A stretch of 64,000 nucleotides of DNA, taken from assembly GCA_002163135.1 (NCBI GenBank), contig MAAN01000009.1:62001-126000 (forward strand), given 5' to 3'. The DNA is from Alphaproteobacteria bacterium 46_93_T64. Its GTDB lineage: Bacteria; Pseudomonadota; Alphaproteobacteria; Sneathiellales; Sneathiellaceae. Under the pieces are notes generated by a model. The model made no database searches, was not told where the DNA came from, and was given only the letters and a program-made list of their open reading frames with translations. Positions 1 to 9,753 of the stretch are shown piece after piece (the first letter of the stretch is position 1; every line of letters begins with the position of its first letter). The translations under genes were made by a program, and so were the position numbers.

Positions 1-749
1 TCAGGAAGTTCCGATAAACGAGAGATTGAATCTAAGAACTTGTGCAACGGATTTCCCATAGGCTCGGATGGGTAAACACCGATATGCGGTGTGATCCTCG
101 GCAATACCTGATCACCTGATATTAAAATGTCTTTCTCTTCACAATAGAGGCAGGCATGCTCAGGCGAATGCCCCCGGCCAATAAGTATCTTCCATTCATT
201 TTCGCCAACTTTTAAGGTCTGCCCGTCTTCAAGACTTTCGACACTCTCTGGCAAATTATAAACGGATTTTCGAAGAAAATTAAAGCCACCTTTACGAACC
301 TTTTCCAGCATTGTTTCGGTAAAGCCGACTTTTTTGTTAAACTTGATTACATGATCAGGCACAGAATCATCTGCTTCGAGATACAACATCCGACCGAATG
401 TCCATTCTCCCATTGTCATGGTAAGCGGGATATCCCACTTTTCAGTAACCCATCCAGCCAATCCCATATGATCAGGGTGAAAATGCGTGCAAATCAGTCT
501 TGTTACAGGCTTTCCTTTAAGGTGTTTTTCAAAAATATCCGCCCAAAGGTTTTTAATTGTGTCTGAGTTAAAACCAGCATCCACCATCGTCCAACCATCG
601 TCTTCTTCGAGCAGATACAGATTTATGAAATCCAGCCCTTTAAACGGAATTGGCATTCGAACCCAATAAATCCCTTCGGCAACTTTCAGCAACTCACCGT
701 CTTCGGGGCGTGTGCCCAGAGGATATGTCATTTCTTGTTTTTTATTCAT
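1..749 (-). CDS. MBL-fold metallo-hydrolase, truncated by window edge (C-terminus missing)
   Basis: Reverse-strand translation MNKKQEMTYPLGTRPEDGELLKVAEGIYWVRMPIPFKGLDFINLYLLEEDDGWTMVDAGF...TRLICTHFHPDHMGLAGW; HxHxDH metallo-beta-lactamase motif. Confidence 0.85.
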   Translation of the reverse strand, partial: MNKKQEMTYPLGTRPEDGELLKVAEGIYWVRMPIPFKGLDFINLYLLEEDDGWTMVDAGFNSDTIKNLWADIFEKHLKGKPVTRLICTHFHPDHMGLAGWVTEKWDIPLTMTMGEWTFGRMLYLEADDSVPDHVIKFNKKVGFTETMLEKVRKGGFNFLRKSVYNLPESVESLEDGQTLKVGENEWKILIGRGHSPEHACLYCEEKDILISGDQVLPRITPHIGVYPSEPMGNPLHKFLDSISRLSELP

Positions 750-768
750 TATTTTTCCTGACATGAAC

Positions 769-800
769 AACTATGGCGGCAGAAACCGCCATAGTTTTTA
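769..800. terminator. Intrinsic terminator-like hairpin
   Basis: AACTATGGCGG-cagaaa-CCGCCATAGTT followed by TTT; 11-bp perfect stem. Confidence 0.7.
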
Positions 801-851
801 GTATCTTAATATTAATGCAGTTTACGTAAACGTCAACTTAACTGCTATTGA

Positions 852-2648
852 TCAGGCGACCAGATTATCTTCATCAATGGCAAAAAGAAGGTCGGCACCT
901 TCCGTGACTGGACCTAAAAGACCAGCAACTTGCGGCAAAATTTGACTGGCAAAAAACTTGGCTGTCACCACTTTTCCGTTCAAAAATGCAACATCAGGAT
1001 CACCTGCTTTCAGGAGCTCTTGTGCTTTAACAGCCGATTTCGCCATCAAATAACCGCCGACGGTCACTGCGAACATTCTCAAATAAGGCGTTGCTCCTGC
1101 TGGAGCCGCGTTTGGATCATTAGGTGCATTGGTGTACATCCAGTCAGTCGCTTCTTTCAACGCCGTTACAGCAACGCCGAGCTGACGAGAGATAGCGCCA
1201 AAATTCTCATCATCGTTTAATTCACGAGCGAGTACTTCCATGTCAGAAAACAATTTCTTAACCGGTGCACCACCATGCAGGGAAAGTTTGCGGCCAATCA
1301 GATCCAAAGCCTGAATACCATTTGTTCCTTCATAGATTGGAAGAATGCGAGCATCCCGATAATATTGACCAACACCAGTTTCTTCAATAAAGCCCATGCC
1401 TCCGTGAATTTGAACTGCCGTAGAAGCTAACTCCACGCCTAAGTCGGTACACCATGCTTTAGAGAGCGGGGTCAAAAGTTCAGCAAGCCCCATACTGGCT
1501 TTACGTTCCTCTGCGTCCGGATGATTGTGACCTTTATCCAAACACGCACCATTGAGATAAACAAGGCAACGCATTGCTTCGATTTGCGCCTTCATGCTCA
1601 TCAGATTGCGGCGAACATCCGCATGTTTAACGATTGAGGAGCTTTCCCCCTTAGCTGCACCCGATGCGCGCCCTTGTTTGCGGTCCAGCGCATATTCTAC
1701 AGATTGCTGATAGGCACGTTCTGCAATTGCTAGTCCCTGCAAGCCAACGTTAAGACGTGCATTGTTCATCATGGTGAACATACATGCCATGCCGCTATTT
1801 TCGCCGCCGATCAAATAACCAACGCATTCACCGTTATCGCCGTAGGACATAACGCAAGTTGGACTTGCGTGGATGCCAATTTTTTCTTCAACCGAAACAC
1901 ATTTCAAATCGTTCCGCTTGCCAAGAGATCCATCTTCATTTACGAGGAATTTAGGTACAATAAACAAAGAAATCCCTTTTGTTCCTGCAGGTGATCCCGG
2001 TGTCCGCGCCAATACAAGATGGATGATGTTCTCAGCCATCTCGTGTTCGCCGTAAGTGATAAAAATTTTCTGCCCGCTTATAAGCCAACTTCCATCCGCA
2101 GCAGGTTCCGCTTTAGATCTTAATGCACCAACATCTGAACCCGCATGGCTCTCTGTCAGGTTCATTGTGGCAGACCATTCCCCGGTTACAAGTTTCTCAA
2201 GATAAGTTTCTTGTTGTTCTTTGGTTCCATGGGCAATCAGCGATTCAATAGCGCCTTGCGTTAGAAGCGGGCAAAGGGCAAAAGCCATATTTGAAGAATT
2301 CCACATTTCAACAGTCGCTAATGAAACAGCTTGAGGCATTGATCCGCCGCCAAACTCTTCCGGCGCAGAAATTCCATTCCATCCGCCTGCGACAAATTGA
2401 GCGTAGGCTTCGTTCCATCCATCTGGTGATGTCACGACACCTTCTGAAACAGATGTGCCGGCAAGGTCACCTACTTTATTGAGCGGCGAAAGTACATTTC
2501 CTGAGAGTTTTGAGGCTTCTTCCAAAACAGCGGCAACAACATCGCTTTCCGCATGCTCAAATTTTTCGATGCCTGCAAGTTCGTCAAGATTAACAACATT
2601 ATTCAAGACAAAGCTCATATCTTTCAGTGGTGCGTTATATTCGCCCAT
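852..2648 (-). CDS. Acyl-CoA dehydrogenase, long (DmdC-like/AcdA-type) with C-terminal extension
   Basis: 598 aa; LTESHAGSDVGALRSKAEP, GISLFIVPKF, QIHGGMGFIEETGVGQYYRDARILPIYEGTNGIQALDLIGRK motifs. Confidence 0.9.
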   Translation of the reverse strand: MGEYNAPLKDMSFVLNNVVNLDELAGIEKFEHAESDVVAAVLEEASKLSGNVLSPLNKVGDLAGTSVSEGVVTSPDGWNEAYAQFVAGGWNGISAPEEFGGGSMPQAVSLATVEMWNSSNMAFALCPLLTQGAIESLIAHGTKEQQETYLEKLVTGEWSATMNLTESHAGSDVGALRSKAEPAADGSWLISGQKIFITYGEHEMAENIIHLVLARTPGSPAGTKGISLFIVPKFLVNEDGSLGKRNDLKCVSVEEKIGIHASPTCVMSYGDNGECVGYLIGGENSGMACMFTMMNNARLNVGLQGLAIAERAYQQSVEYALDRKQGRASGAAKGESSSIVKHADVRRNLMSMKAQIEAMRCLVYLNGACLDKGHNHPDAEERKASMGLAELLTPLSKAWCTDLGVELASTAVQIHGGMGFIEETGVGQYYRDARILPIYEGTNGIQALDLIGRKLSLHGGAPVKKLFSDMEVLARELNDDENFGAISRQLGVAVTALKEATDWMYTNAPNDPNAAPAGATPYLRMFAVTVGGYLMAKSAVKAQELLKAGDPDVAFLNGKVVTAKFFASQILPQVAGLLGPVTEGADLLFAIDEDNLVA

Positions 2649-2774
2649 CGGGGAAATCCTTCTAATAAATTTCTTATCTATATGGCTGCACTTATGCCAT
2701 ATTAAGGGCCGTAAAAAAAATTATTTTGTAACTTAGTTCGTACGAAATATGATCCGAAGTCCTAATGGGTATTT

Positions 2775-3737
2775 ATGTCCTCAAATAATAACATCAAACA
2801 ACCAACTGCAGAAAATTTGCAAACTGCAGCCTCAGCTCTTAAAAGCAGCGAGCTGGTCTCATTTCCAACAGAAACTGTTTACGGTCTCGGCGCGAATGCA
2901 CTGGACGATTCTGCCGTAGCACAGATATTTGAAGCTAAGGGACGCCCGAGTTTCAACCCACTTATTGTCCATTTACCAGATCAAGAGCAGGCGGAGGAAT
3001 ATGTTCGTTTTGATGATACCGCAAATTTACTTGCAAATCATTTCTGGCCCGGACCTCTAACCCTTGTTTTACCGCGAAAGCCAGATTGTAAAATTTCCCG
3101 ATTGGTGAGTGCCGGACTTGAAACACTTGCCATTAGAGTACCTGCAAATAAACTTGCGCGCGATCTGCTTAAGTTATGCGCTCTGCCCATTGCAGCGCCA
3201 AGCGCCAATCCTTCAGGGCAAATCAGCCCGACAAACGCGCAGCATGTAGCAGCAGGACTGGGAGACAAAGTAAGTATCATTCTGGATGGCGGCCCCTGCA
3301 ACATTGGGGTCGAAAGTACTGTTGTGAGTGTTGATGGCGGCGTGGTTACATTGTTGCGGCCGGGCGGTGTTACGCGCGAACAACTCGAAAGCGTTGTTGG
3401 GAATGTTAGTGGGGCTAAAGCAGATAGCGCCATCACCAGTCCCGGCATGCTCCTTAGCCACTATGCGCCGTCCTGCCCGGTACGCCTGAACGCAACGACA
3501 CATAAAGATAGTGAAGACTATTTGGGATTTGGCCCCGGAACAGAAGCATTTGAAACTAAAAACCTTAGTCCTACTTCTAACCTAAAAGAAGCTACTGCAA
3601 ATCTGTTCGCGTTTTTTCATGATCTCGACCGACAAGGCGCGGCAGCTATTGCTGTCGCTCCCATACCTCGTACAGGTTTAGGTGTCGCGATAAACGATCG
3701 CCTACAACGTGCGGCTGCACCAAGAAACAATAAATAA
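2775..3737 (+). CDS. L-threonylcarbamoyladenylate synthase (Sua5/YwlC/YrdC family)
   Basis: FPTETVYGLGANA, KGRPSFNPLIVHL, WPGPLTLVL, ESTVVSVDGGVVTLLRPG; Sua5 C-terminal domain present. Confidence 0.93.
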   Translation: MSSNNNIKQPTAENLQTAASALKSSELVSFPTETVYGLGANALDDSAVAQIFEAKGRPSFNPLIVHLPDQEQAEEYVRFDDTANLLANHFWPGPLTLVLPRKPDCKISRLVSAGLETLAIRVPANKLARDLLKLCALPIAAPSANPSGQISPTNAQHVAAGLGDKVSIILDGGPCNIGVESTVVSVDGGVVTLLRPGGVTREQLESVVGNVSGAKADSAITSPGMLLSHYAPSCPVRLNATTHKDSEDYLGFGPGTEAFETKNLSPTSNLKEATANLFAFFHDLDRQGAAAIAVAPIPRTGLGVAINDRLQRAAAPRNNK

Positions 3738-3747
3738 GGACACCCTC

Positions 3748-5157
3748 ATGCAGTTACTAGACAGACTGGAAGAAATTGTAGGCCCAAAAGGTATACTCCG
3801 TGATGCGTCAGACATGGGTGGCTACCTCACCGAATGGCGTGACAAGTACGAAGGGAAAGCCCTTGCAGTTTTGCTCCCTAAATCAACTGAAGAAGTTTCA
3901 AAAATCGTAACAATCTGCGCGGAAACAAATACTTCAATTGTCCCTCAAGGTGGCAATACAAGCCTGGTGGGGGGGAGCATCCCCTTTATAAGCGGAGATG
4001 AAGTTATCATTTCCCTCAAACGTATGAATGCCGTTCGAGAAATTGATGTCGAAGGTGGAACTCTCACTGTCGAAGCGGGCTGTATTCTTGCGGATTTACA
4101 GCAGAAGTCAGAAGATCTCGGGTTTATGTTTCCGCTTCGTATTGGATCTGAGGGAAGTTGCCAAATCGGCGGCAACATCTCAACGAATGCAGGCGGTGTG
4201 CAGGTCATTCACTATGGCAACACGCGTGAGCAGGTTCTGGGTTTGGAAGTTGTTCTTGCTGACGGTACCGTCTGGGATGGCCTTACAAATTTGCGAAAAG
4301 ATAATACTGGTTACGACCTTAAACAGCTTTTTATTGGCGGTGAAGGCACACTTGGGGTCATTACGGCAGCAGTTGTTAAGATGTATCCCAGGCCAAAATA
4401 TCAACAACTCGCGATGGTCGCCATTCCTGATATAAATGCTGCTGTATCAGTTTTGGGGCTTGCCAGACGCTTAAGCGGTGATCAAGTAACCGCCATCGAG
4501 CTTATCCCACGTATTGCAATCGATTTGGTAACAAAACACGTTCCAAATTTCGCTGATCCCATGCCCGAAAAATACAACTGGCAGGTATTAATTGAACTCT
4601 CCTCCAGCGCCACTGAAGACCTCAAGGGTCTGATGGAAAGTATTCTGGAGGCAGGATTTGAAGAAGGCATTATTCTGGATGCGATCGTTCCAGAAAGTCT
4701 TGCCCAGCAAGGTAAACTTTGGGCGCTTCGCGAAGAAATCTCAGGCGCTCAAAAGCCTGAAGGTGGAAGTATAAAACACGACATTTCAGTCCCAATCGCC
4801 AAAATAGCTGAATTTATCGAACGTGCGGATGCAGCGCTTCAAACCGTTATTCCAAATTTTCGGCCTGTAACCTTCGGTCATATTGGCGACGGCAATTTGC
4901 ACTACAATCCCTTGCAACCTGAAGGAATGGAAAAACACGAATTTCTGGATAAATGGGAAGAGGTTAGCCGCACTGTTCATAACCTTGTTCATGAATTGCA
5001 GGGCAGCATCAGCGCAGAGCATGGTATTGGCCGCATGAAAAAGAACGAGTTAAAACTATACAAGTCTGCGTCTGAACTGGACATGATGCGCAAAATCAAA
5101 AACGCGCTTGATCCAAACGGCATTATGAACCCTGGAAAACTACTCCCCGATCTTTAA
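3748..5157 (+). CDS. FAD-binding oxidoreductase (D-2-hydroxyglutarate/D-lactate dehydrogenase-like)
   Basis: PQGGNTSLVGGS, GGNISTNAGG, GEGTLGVITAA, GHIGDGNLHYN, SAEHGIGRMKK; start moved to ATG 3748, after the Sua5 stop. Confidence 0.88.
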   Translation: MQLLDRLEEIVGPKGILRDASDMGGYLTEWRDKYEGKALAVLLPKSTEEVSKIVTICAETNTSIVPQGGNTSLVGGSIPFISGDEVIISLKRMNAVREIDVEGGTLTVEAGCILADLQQKSEDLGFMFPLRIGSEGSCQIGGNISTNAGGVQVIHYGNTREQVLGLEVVLADGTVWDGLTNLRKDNTGYDLKQLFIGGEGTLGVITAAVVKMYPRPKYQQLAMVAIPDINAAVSVLGLARRLSGDQVTAIELIPRIAIDLVTKHVPNFADPMPEKYNWQVLIELSSSATEDLKGLMESILEAGFEEGIILDAIVPESLAQQGKLWALREEISGAQKPEGGSIKHDISVPIAKIAEFIERADAALQTVIPNFRPVTFGHIGDGNLHYNPLQPEGMEKHEFLDKWEEVSRTVHNLVHELQGSISAEHGIGRMKKNELKLYKSASELDMMRKIKNALDPNGIMNPGKLLPDL

Positions 5158-6947
5158 TGCACGCTATCCAGATAATTTGCACGAGACGCCAAAGCAGGAA
5201 TTAGATCCGCGGTAACGGCTTTGGAAAATGTAAAGCCTTGCGCTTCGTGGCATCCGGCCCTTTTAAGGAAAGCAATCTGCTCTTTATTCTCGACACCTTC
5301 AGCCAGAACCCTCATTCCAAGGTTATAGCCTAGCGAGATAATGGTCATGGCAATGGCTGCGTCATTACTATTAGTCGTCACACCATCGACAAAACTTTTA
5401 TCAATCTTAAGAACAGATGCCGGCAAATGGCTCAGATAACTCAGTGATGAATAACCTGTTCCAAAATCATCGATAGAAAGACGAACCCCAAGCTCCTTCA
5501 ACCGAATCATATTTCGCTTTGTTTGGCCGCGATCTTCCATAATCACGCTCTCGGTAAGCTCAATATCTAAAAGGCTTGCAGGCAATCCTGTTTCGCCTAG
5601 GATGCGGCGCACTAAGGGAACGAAATCCTCACTTTGAAACTCATTCAAAGAAATATTTACGGCAACAGGGAATTCAGGAACTCCACCTGCAGTCCAACGC
5701 ATTCGCTGCAAACAAGCTTCTCGAATAACCCACTCGCTGATCGGACCAAGCAATCCTGATGCTTCCGCGATAGGAATGAATGTATCTGCTGGTACAAAAT
5801 TTCCGTCTGCACGCTGCCAGCGAAGTAAGGCTTCAACGCCCACCATTTTTCCACTTTCCAGACAAATCTGTGGCTGATAGTTCAGTGAAAGTTGCTGTTG
5901 TGACATCCCTTCCCGTAACGCCCGATTAAGCGTAACCCGTCCATGGATTTCGATCTCAATCTGATTGTCATAAAAGCAGAAATTCTGACCGCCGGATTTT
6001 TTTGCATTTGCAAGAGCTGTGCTCGTATTTTTCCAGAGCTGCCCAGTATTATCACCATCTTTTGGAAATAAAGTTAAGCCAATCCGCGGCGTCAAATGGG
6101 GAAGCTTAAAAGTCTCAGGTAAATAGGTGTCAAATACATCGTTAATTAAATGAGGCAGCGCCTCAGCTTCTAGATCATTCTTAACGGGTATACATACACC
6201 GAAACCGTCTCCGGATGTTCGTGCAAGAGAGATCGCGTTTGGAAACATCTGACTAAGTTTATCGGCGGCACGGCAAATCAGATCATCTCCCGTTGAATAG
6301 CCCAACGCAATATTCAGTTCTGCCAGATTTTCCAAAACAAACTGAATAACGACAAACGGCTTCTTCTCTATTTCATTCTGCTCAATATACAGTTCAATGC
6401 TTTTCTTGAAACTGGCTCTGTTTCCAAGTGATGTCAGAGTATCACGAAACGCCAGTTTTTCTGCCTCTTCTAAAAGCAAACTGGTTTCATATCCTCTCGC
6501 GGCATTAACAGAGAAATACTCCAGCAAGCCAATATCCGATTGATCCCAGTCTGTTGTAGATTGCAAGAATATCGCGCCAAGACGCTGTTTACCGCGCATC
6601 AAACATAGTGCAGCCGATTTCTCGGAAAAAGTAGGTTTGCCTGTCTGCAAAGACTGTTTCAATAAAGCGAGTTGATTTGAATGAAGTGTGCCGGGGTTTT
6701 TGCCCGCTTTAGCAACTACCTTGTAGGCGCCATCGTCTGCGGATATCGTCAAAAATGCGCTAAAAGTCAGTGTCTCATACACTGCAGATAGCTCCGACAG
6801 CGTCGTCTGATAAAAACTTTTTGTCTGACGACAAGCTTGCATCAATGATAAAGCCCTTAGCAGTTTCTCTGCCCTTGAAGGTGCCTCTTCTATTTCGCCC
6901 TGCATCTGCAGGAAATCCATCGCGGATGACATAAATACGACCAACAC
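5154..6947 (-). CDS. GAF-like/GGDEF (degenerate)/EAL protein, probable c-di-GMP phosphodiesterase
   Basis: GGDEF position reads SGDGF; EAL domain intact (VEALLRW, DDFGTGYSSLSYL, KIDKSFVDG, LAEGVE). Start may be 6932. Confidence 0.88.
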   Translation of the reverse strand: MLVVFMSSAMDFLQMQGEIEEAPSRAEKLLRALSLMQACRQTKSFYQTTLSELSAVYETLTFSAFLTISADDGAYKVVAKAGKNPGTLHSNQLALLKQSLQTGKPTFSEKSAALCLMRGKQRLGAIFLQSTTDWDQSDIGLLEYFSVNAARGYETSLLLEEAEKLAFRDTLTSLGNRASFKKSIELYIEQNEIEKKPFVVIQFVLENLAELNIALGYSTGDDLICRAADKLSQMFPNAISLARTSGDGFGVCIPVKNDLEAEALPHLINDVFDTYLPETFKLPHLTPRIGLTLFPKDGDNTGQLWKNTSTALANAKKSGGQNFCFYDNQIEIEIHGRVTLNRALREGMSQQQLSLNYQPQICLESGKMVGVEALLRWQRADGNFVPADTFIPIAEASGLLGPISEWVIREACLQRMRWTAGGVPEFPVAVNISLNEFQSEDFVPLVRRILGETGLPASLLDIELTESVIMEDRGQTKRNMIRLKELGVRLSIDDFGTGYSSLSYLSHLPASVLKIDKSFVDGVTTNSNDAAIAMTIISLGYNLGMRVLAEGVENKEQIAFLKRAGCHEAQGFTFSKAVTADLIPALASRANYLDSVH

Positions 6948-7028
6948 ATATACTAAAAAATACGCAAATCTGGAGCACTTAGTTCTTAAATGCCCCCGCT
7001 TACCTTCACTTTAGTGTGAACGGCGGCA

Positions 7029-7079
7029 TAAGCCAAACCTTATAATTAGATTTACGAAAATTATAATACTCTTGGCTTA
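7029..7079. repeat. Bipartite nested inverted repeat at the 3' end of the GST gene
   Basis: TAAGCCAA-acc-TTATAAT-(13 nt)-ATTATAA-tactc-TTGGCTTA. Confidence 0.65.
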
Positions 7080-7778
7080 ATCCGTTGTGGGAGCGTCGGC
7101 CTGCGCCATAAGGAACTTTCGAGCCTTATCGTCCCACTTTCCAGACGGTTTTCCGAATTCACGACCAACTTCATAGCCTCGGCGAAGTCCTGGCTTCGAC
7201 TTAAGCGCGTCATACCACCGACGGACATTAGGGAATTTTTCAAGATCAATCTCTTGACGCTTGTAGGTGATGATCCACGGCCAGCAGGCCATGTCTGCGA
7301 CAGAATAGTCGTCACAGATAAAATCCCGTCCCTCCAGTCGTCTATCAAGAACACCAAATAACCGGAGCGCTTCGTTGTTGTAACGGTCCTGTGCGTAAGG
7401 AATAGTTTCTAGTGCATAAAATTTAAAATGACCATTTTGCCCAAGCATCGGACCAAGGCCGCCCATTTGCCACATGACCCATTCGATCACTTGCATACGC
7501 CCCCGCAGATCCTTGGGCATAAACTTCCCGGATTTCTCTGCCAGATACAGTAAAATTGCACCTGTCTCAAATACAGATACGGGCTCCCCGCCATCCACTG
7601 GATCATGGTCAACAATAGCTGGCATTCTGTTATTGGGGCTAATTTCTAAAAAAGCATCCTGAAACTGATCACCACGCCCAATGTTTACGGGGATTACGTT
7701 ATAATCCAGTCCCATTTCTTCCAGCGCAATTGAAATTTTCCAACCATTTGGCGTTGGCCAATAATATAAATCAATCAT
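7077..7778 (-). CDS. Glutathione S-transferase family protein (YfcG/Ure2p-like)
   Basis: MIDLYYWPTPNGWKISIALEEMGLDY, NNRMPAIVDHDP, FETGAILLYLAEKSG. Confidence 0.88.
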   Translation of the reverse strand: MIDLYYWPTPNGWKISIALEEMGLDYNVIPVNIGRGDQFQDAFLEISPNNRMPAIVDHDPVDGGEPVSVFETGAILLYLAEKSGKFMPKDLRGRMQVIEWVMWQMGGLGPMLGQNGHFKFYALETIPYAQDRYNNEALRLFGVLDRRLEGRDFICDDYSVADMACWPWIITYKRQEIDLEKFPNVRRWYDALKSKPGLRRGYEVGREFGKPSGKWDDKARKFLMAQADAPTTD

Positions 7779-8386
7779 GCGTTTGCCTTCTTCAGCTTTG
7801 CTTCAATCAACGCAATTCTATCGTTTCCGAAGTACATATCGTCATCGTTCAAATACATTGTGGGAGATCCAAAACCGCCTCGCTTCACTAACTCCTCAGT
7901 GTTGATACGCAAGCGATCTTTATAGTTTTGCTCTTTGATTTTCGCAAAAAAATCTGTTTCGTTTAGACCGACATCCCGTACAATACTCTCAAGCACCTCA
8001 TCTTGAGAGATATCCGCAAGCTCGCTCCAGTACCGCTGGAACACTTGTCTAGCGTATGGGACAAGACATCCCGCGTCGAGTGCGACAAACGCACCGCGCA
8101 TCGCTTTGACACTATTAACTGGAAATACAGGCGGCTCCCCAATTTTGACGCCGAGCAGTGTAGCCCAATCTTGCATATCTTTTTTGCCATATGCCTGCTT
8201 CACGGGCACAGGATTGTCTCGGTTTTGATATACTGACGGGTTCACACTATTGAATACGCCGCCAACTAATATTGGACGATATTCAATTTCCACATCCGGA
8301 CAACGACTTGATAGATCCTCTATCCCTTCAAACGCAAGGTAAGTCCAAGGGCTGGAACAATCGAAGAAAAACTCAATTTTTGACAT
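7775..8386 (-). CDS. 2-hydroxychromene-2-carboxylate isomerase / DsbA-like thioredoxin-fold protein
   Basis: MSKIEFFFDCSSPWTYLAFEGIE; RGGFGSPTMYLNDDDMYFGNDR; ATGA overlap with the downstream GST. Confidence 0.87.
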   Translation of the reverse strand: MSKIEFFFDCSSPWTYLAFEGIEDLSSRCPDVEIEYRPILVGGVFNSVNPSVYQNRDNPVPVKQAYGKKDMQDWATLLGVKIGEPPVFPVNSVKAMRGAFVALDAGCLVPYARQVFQRYWSELADISQDEVLESIVRDVGLNETDFFAKIKEQNYKDRLRINTEELVKRGGFGSPTMYLNDDDMYFGNDRIALIEAKLKKANA

Positions 8387-8475
8387 AATACCTCCATTTC
8401 CGCATTGGCAGCGGTTGTTCTTTTTCTCAAGGCTAGAAGATACAGAGATGTATCGTCAACGCAAATTGCAGAAAA

Positions 8476-9588
8476 TTACTGTTGTTGTGATGGCTTGATG
8501 CAACTGTGTTGCCAATAAAATGCGTCAGGAAGTTTCTTGGTAAAAGTCGAAAACGCGCGTCCAGTTTTTGATTTGGTAAATACCCGCCATTTCATTTCAT
8601 GGGGAAATTGCTGATATGGCATTGCAGGCTTGCTCCCTACGGGGATCTCAAAACTGTGGCTAGCCCTACCATTTGTAAATTTTATAGCCTTACTTTTGTA
8701 CACAATTTTCCGGCCATCCATGACTTGCAGTATAACATTACCATCGCCCCGCCCCTTGATCTCCACGTCAAAAGGAGCCTTAATCGGGCAGGATCCCCGC
8801 AAATTTTTCGGCCCATCCAGCACAACCGTTTCTTTGACTTGAAAGAAAGTCGTAATTGGCAGTTTTGGAGTAGCGATCACTTTTCCTGTTTTCAGTTTAG
8901 GAACCAATCGGCTGGTTAGCTTTTTATCAGCTTTATAGATCACATAAATCGGAACAGTTATGTTGGATAAAACACTTGAACGCTCTCCGTATTTCGTTTT
9001 CTTCGTCAATTTGTTGAAGCTATATTTTCTGCATATGGCCTCAAGTGTAACGGGCATTTGAAAGCGAAACTTCTGATCATTTTTAAGAAACTCTAACTTA
9101 ATCGCTTCTGTTTTCAAACGATCCAATTTCCTTTTGAACGCCTCGAATGCATTAAATCGGTAGATGGTTTTGTTGAAAACACTCGGATCTACAACGAGTG
9201 TGTTTACACCCTTAAATTTTTCAATTTCTATGTCTGGATTTGCAAAAGCAGTGTCAGTCCAGTAACGATCCTGTTCTGTTCCGACATCTGTAAGAACGCT
9301 CTCCAAATATCGGCCTGCGCGAACAATGCGAGTTTCTACCGTATCCGGGTTACAGTGAACTTCTCCCTTTAATGAAAATTGAAGAGGGTGATCAACGCTT
9401 GAGATTTTAAAACTGTCCAGCTTATGACGCCTGTCTCCATTTTTAAGAACAATGGTCGGCGCATTCCCTTTCAAAGCAACATGCGCAAAGTCAGCACTGC
9501 TGCCTTCAATTTTCTCCGCTGCCGATAGACTTGGTGTCACGACGACATTAAGGCAAAATAGATAAAGCACTATTACGTTAGTATTCAT
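8476..9588 (-). CDS. Secreted/periplasmic protein of unknown function
   Basis: Long ORF; Met 9588 gives signal-peptide-like N-terminus MNTNVIVLYLFCLNVVVTPSLSAAEK; no recognisable domain. Confidence 0.65.
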   Translation of the reverse strand: MNTNVIVLYLFCLNVVVTPSLSAAEKIEGSSADFAHVALKGNAPTIVLKNGDRRHKLDSFKISSVDHPLQFSLKGEVHCNPDTVETRIVRAGRYLESVLTDVGTEQDRYWTDTAFANPDIEIEKFKGVNTLVVDPSVFNKTIYRFNAFEAFKRKLDRLKTEAIKLEFLKNDQKFRFQMPVTLEAICRKYSFNKLTKKTKYGERSSVLSNITVPIYVIYKADKKLTSRLVPKLKTGKVIATPKLPITTFFQVKETVVLDGPKNLRGSCPIKAPFDVEIKGRGDGNVILQVMDGRKIVYKSKAIKFTNGRASHSFEIPVGSKPAMPYQQFPHEMKWRVFTKSKTGRAFSTFTKKLPDAFYWQHSCIKPSQQQ

Positions 9589-9682
9589 TATTTTAGTCAA
9601 TTTTGAATACCCTGTATTGTTCTTGTTTGGTGACTGCATTTTGCTGTTCCAAACAACGATGTCAATAACCGGCCTCCTTAAC

Positions 9683-9704
9683 CCCGTAATGTTTCCATTA
9701 CGGG
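9683..9704 (-). repeat. Perfect 9-bp hairpin with GAAA tetraloop on minus-strand RNA
   Basis: Plus strand CCCGTAATG-TTTC-CATTACGGG, read on minus as CCCGTAATG-GAAA-CATTACGGG, between two minus-strand genes. Confidence 0.6.
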
Positions 9705-9753
9705 ACTTGCATTAGTTTCTGTCTGGGATATTTTTGAGTGCTCGAATTTAGAA

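Noticed and set aside
8435-8450. GATACA-GAGA-TGTATC small hairpin
   Set aside because: Only 6-bp AT-rich arms, no U-tract; likely chance.
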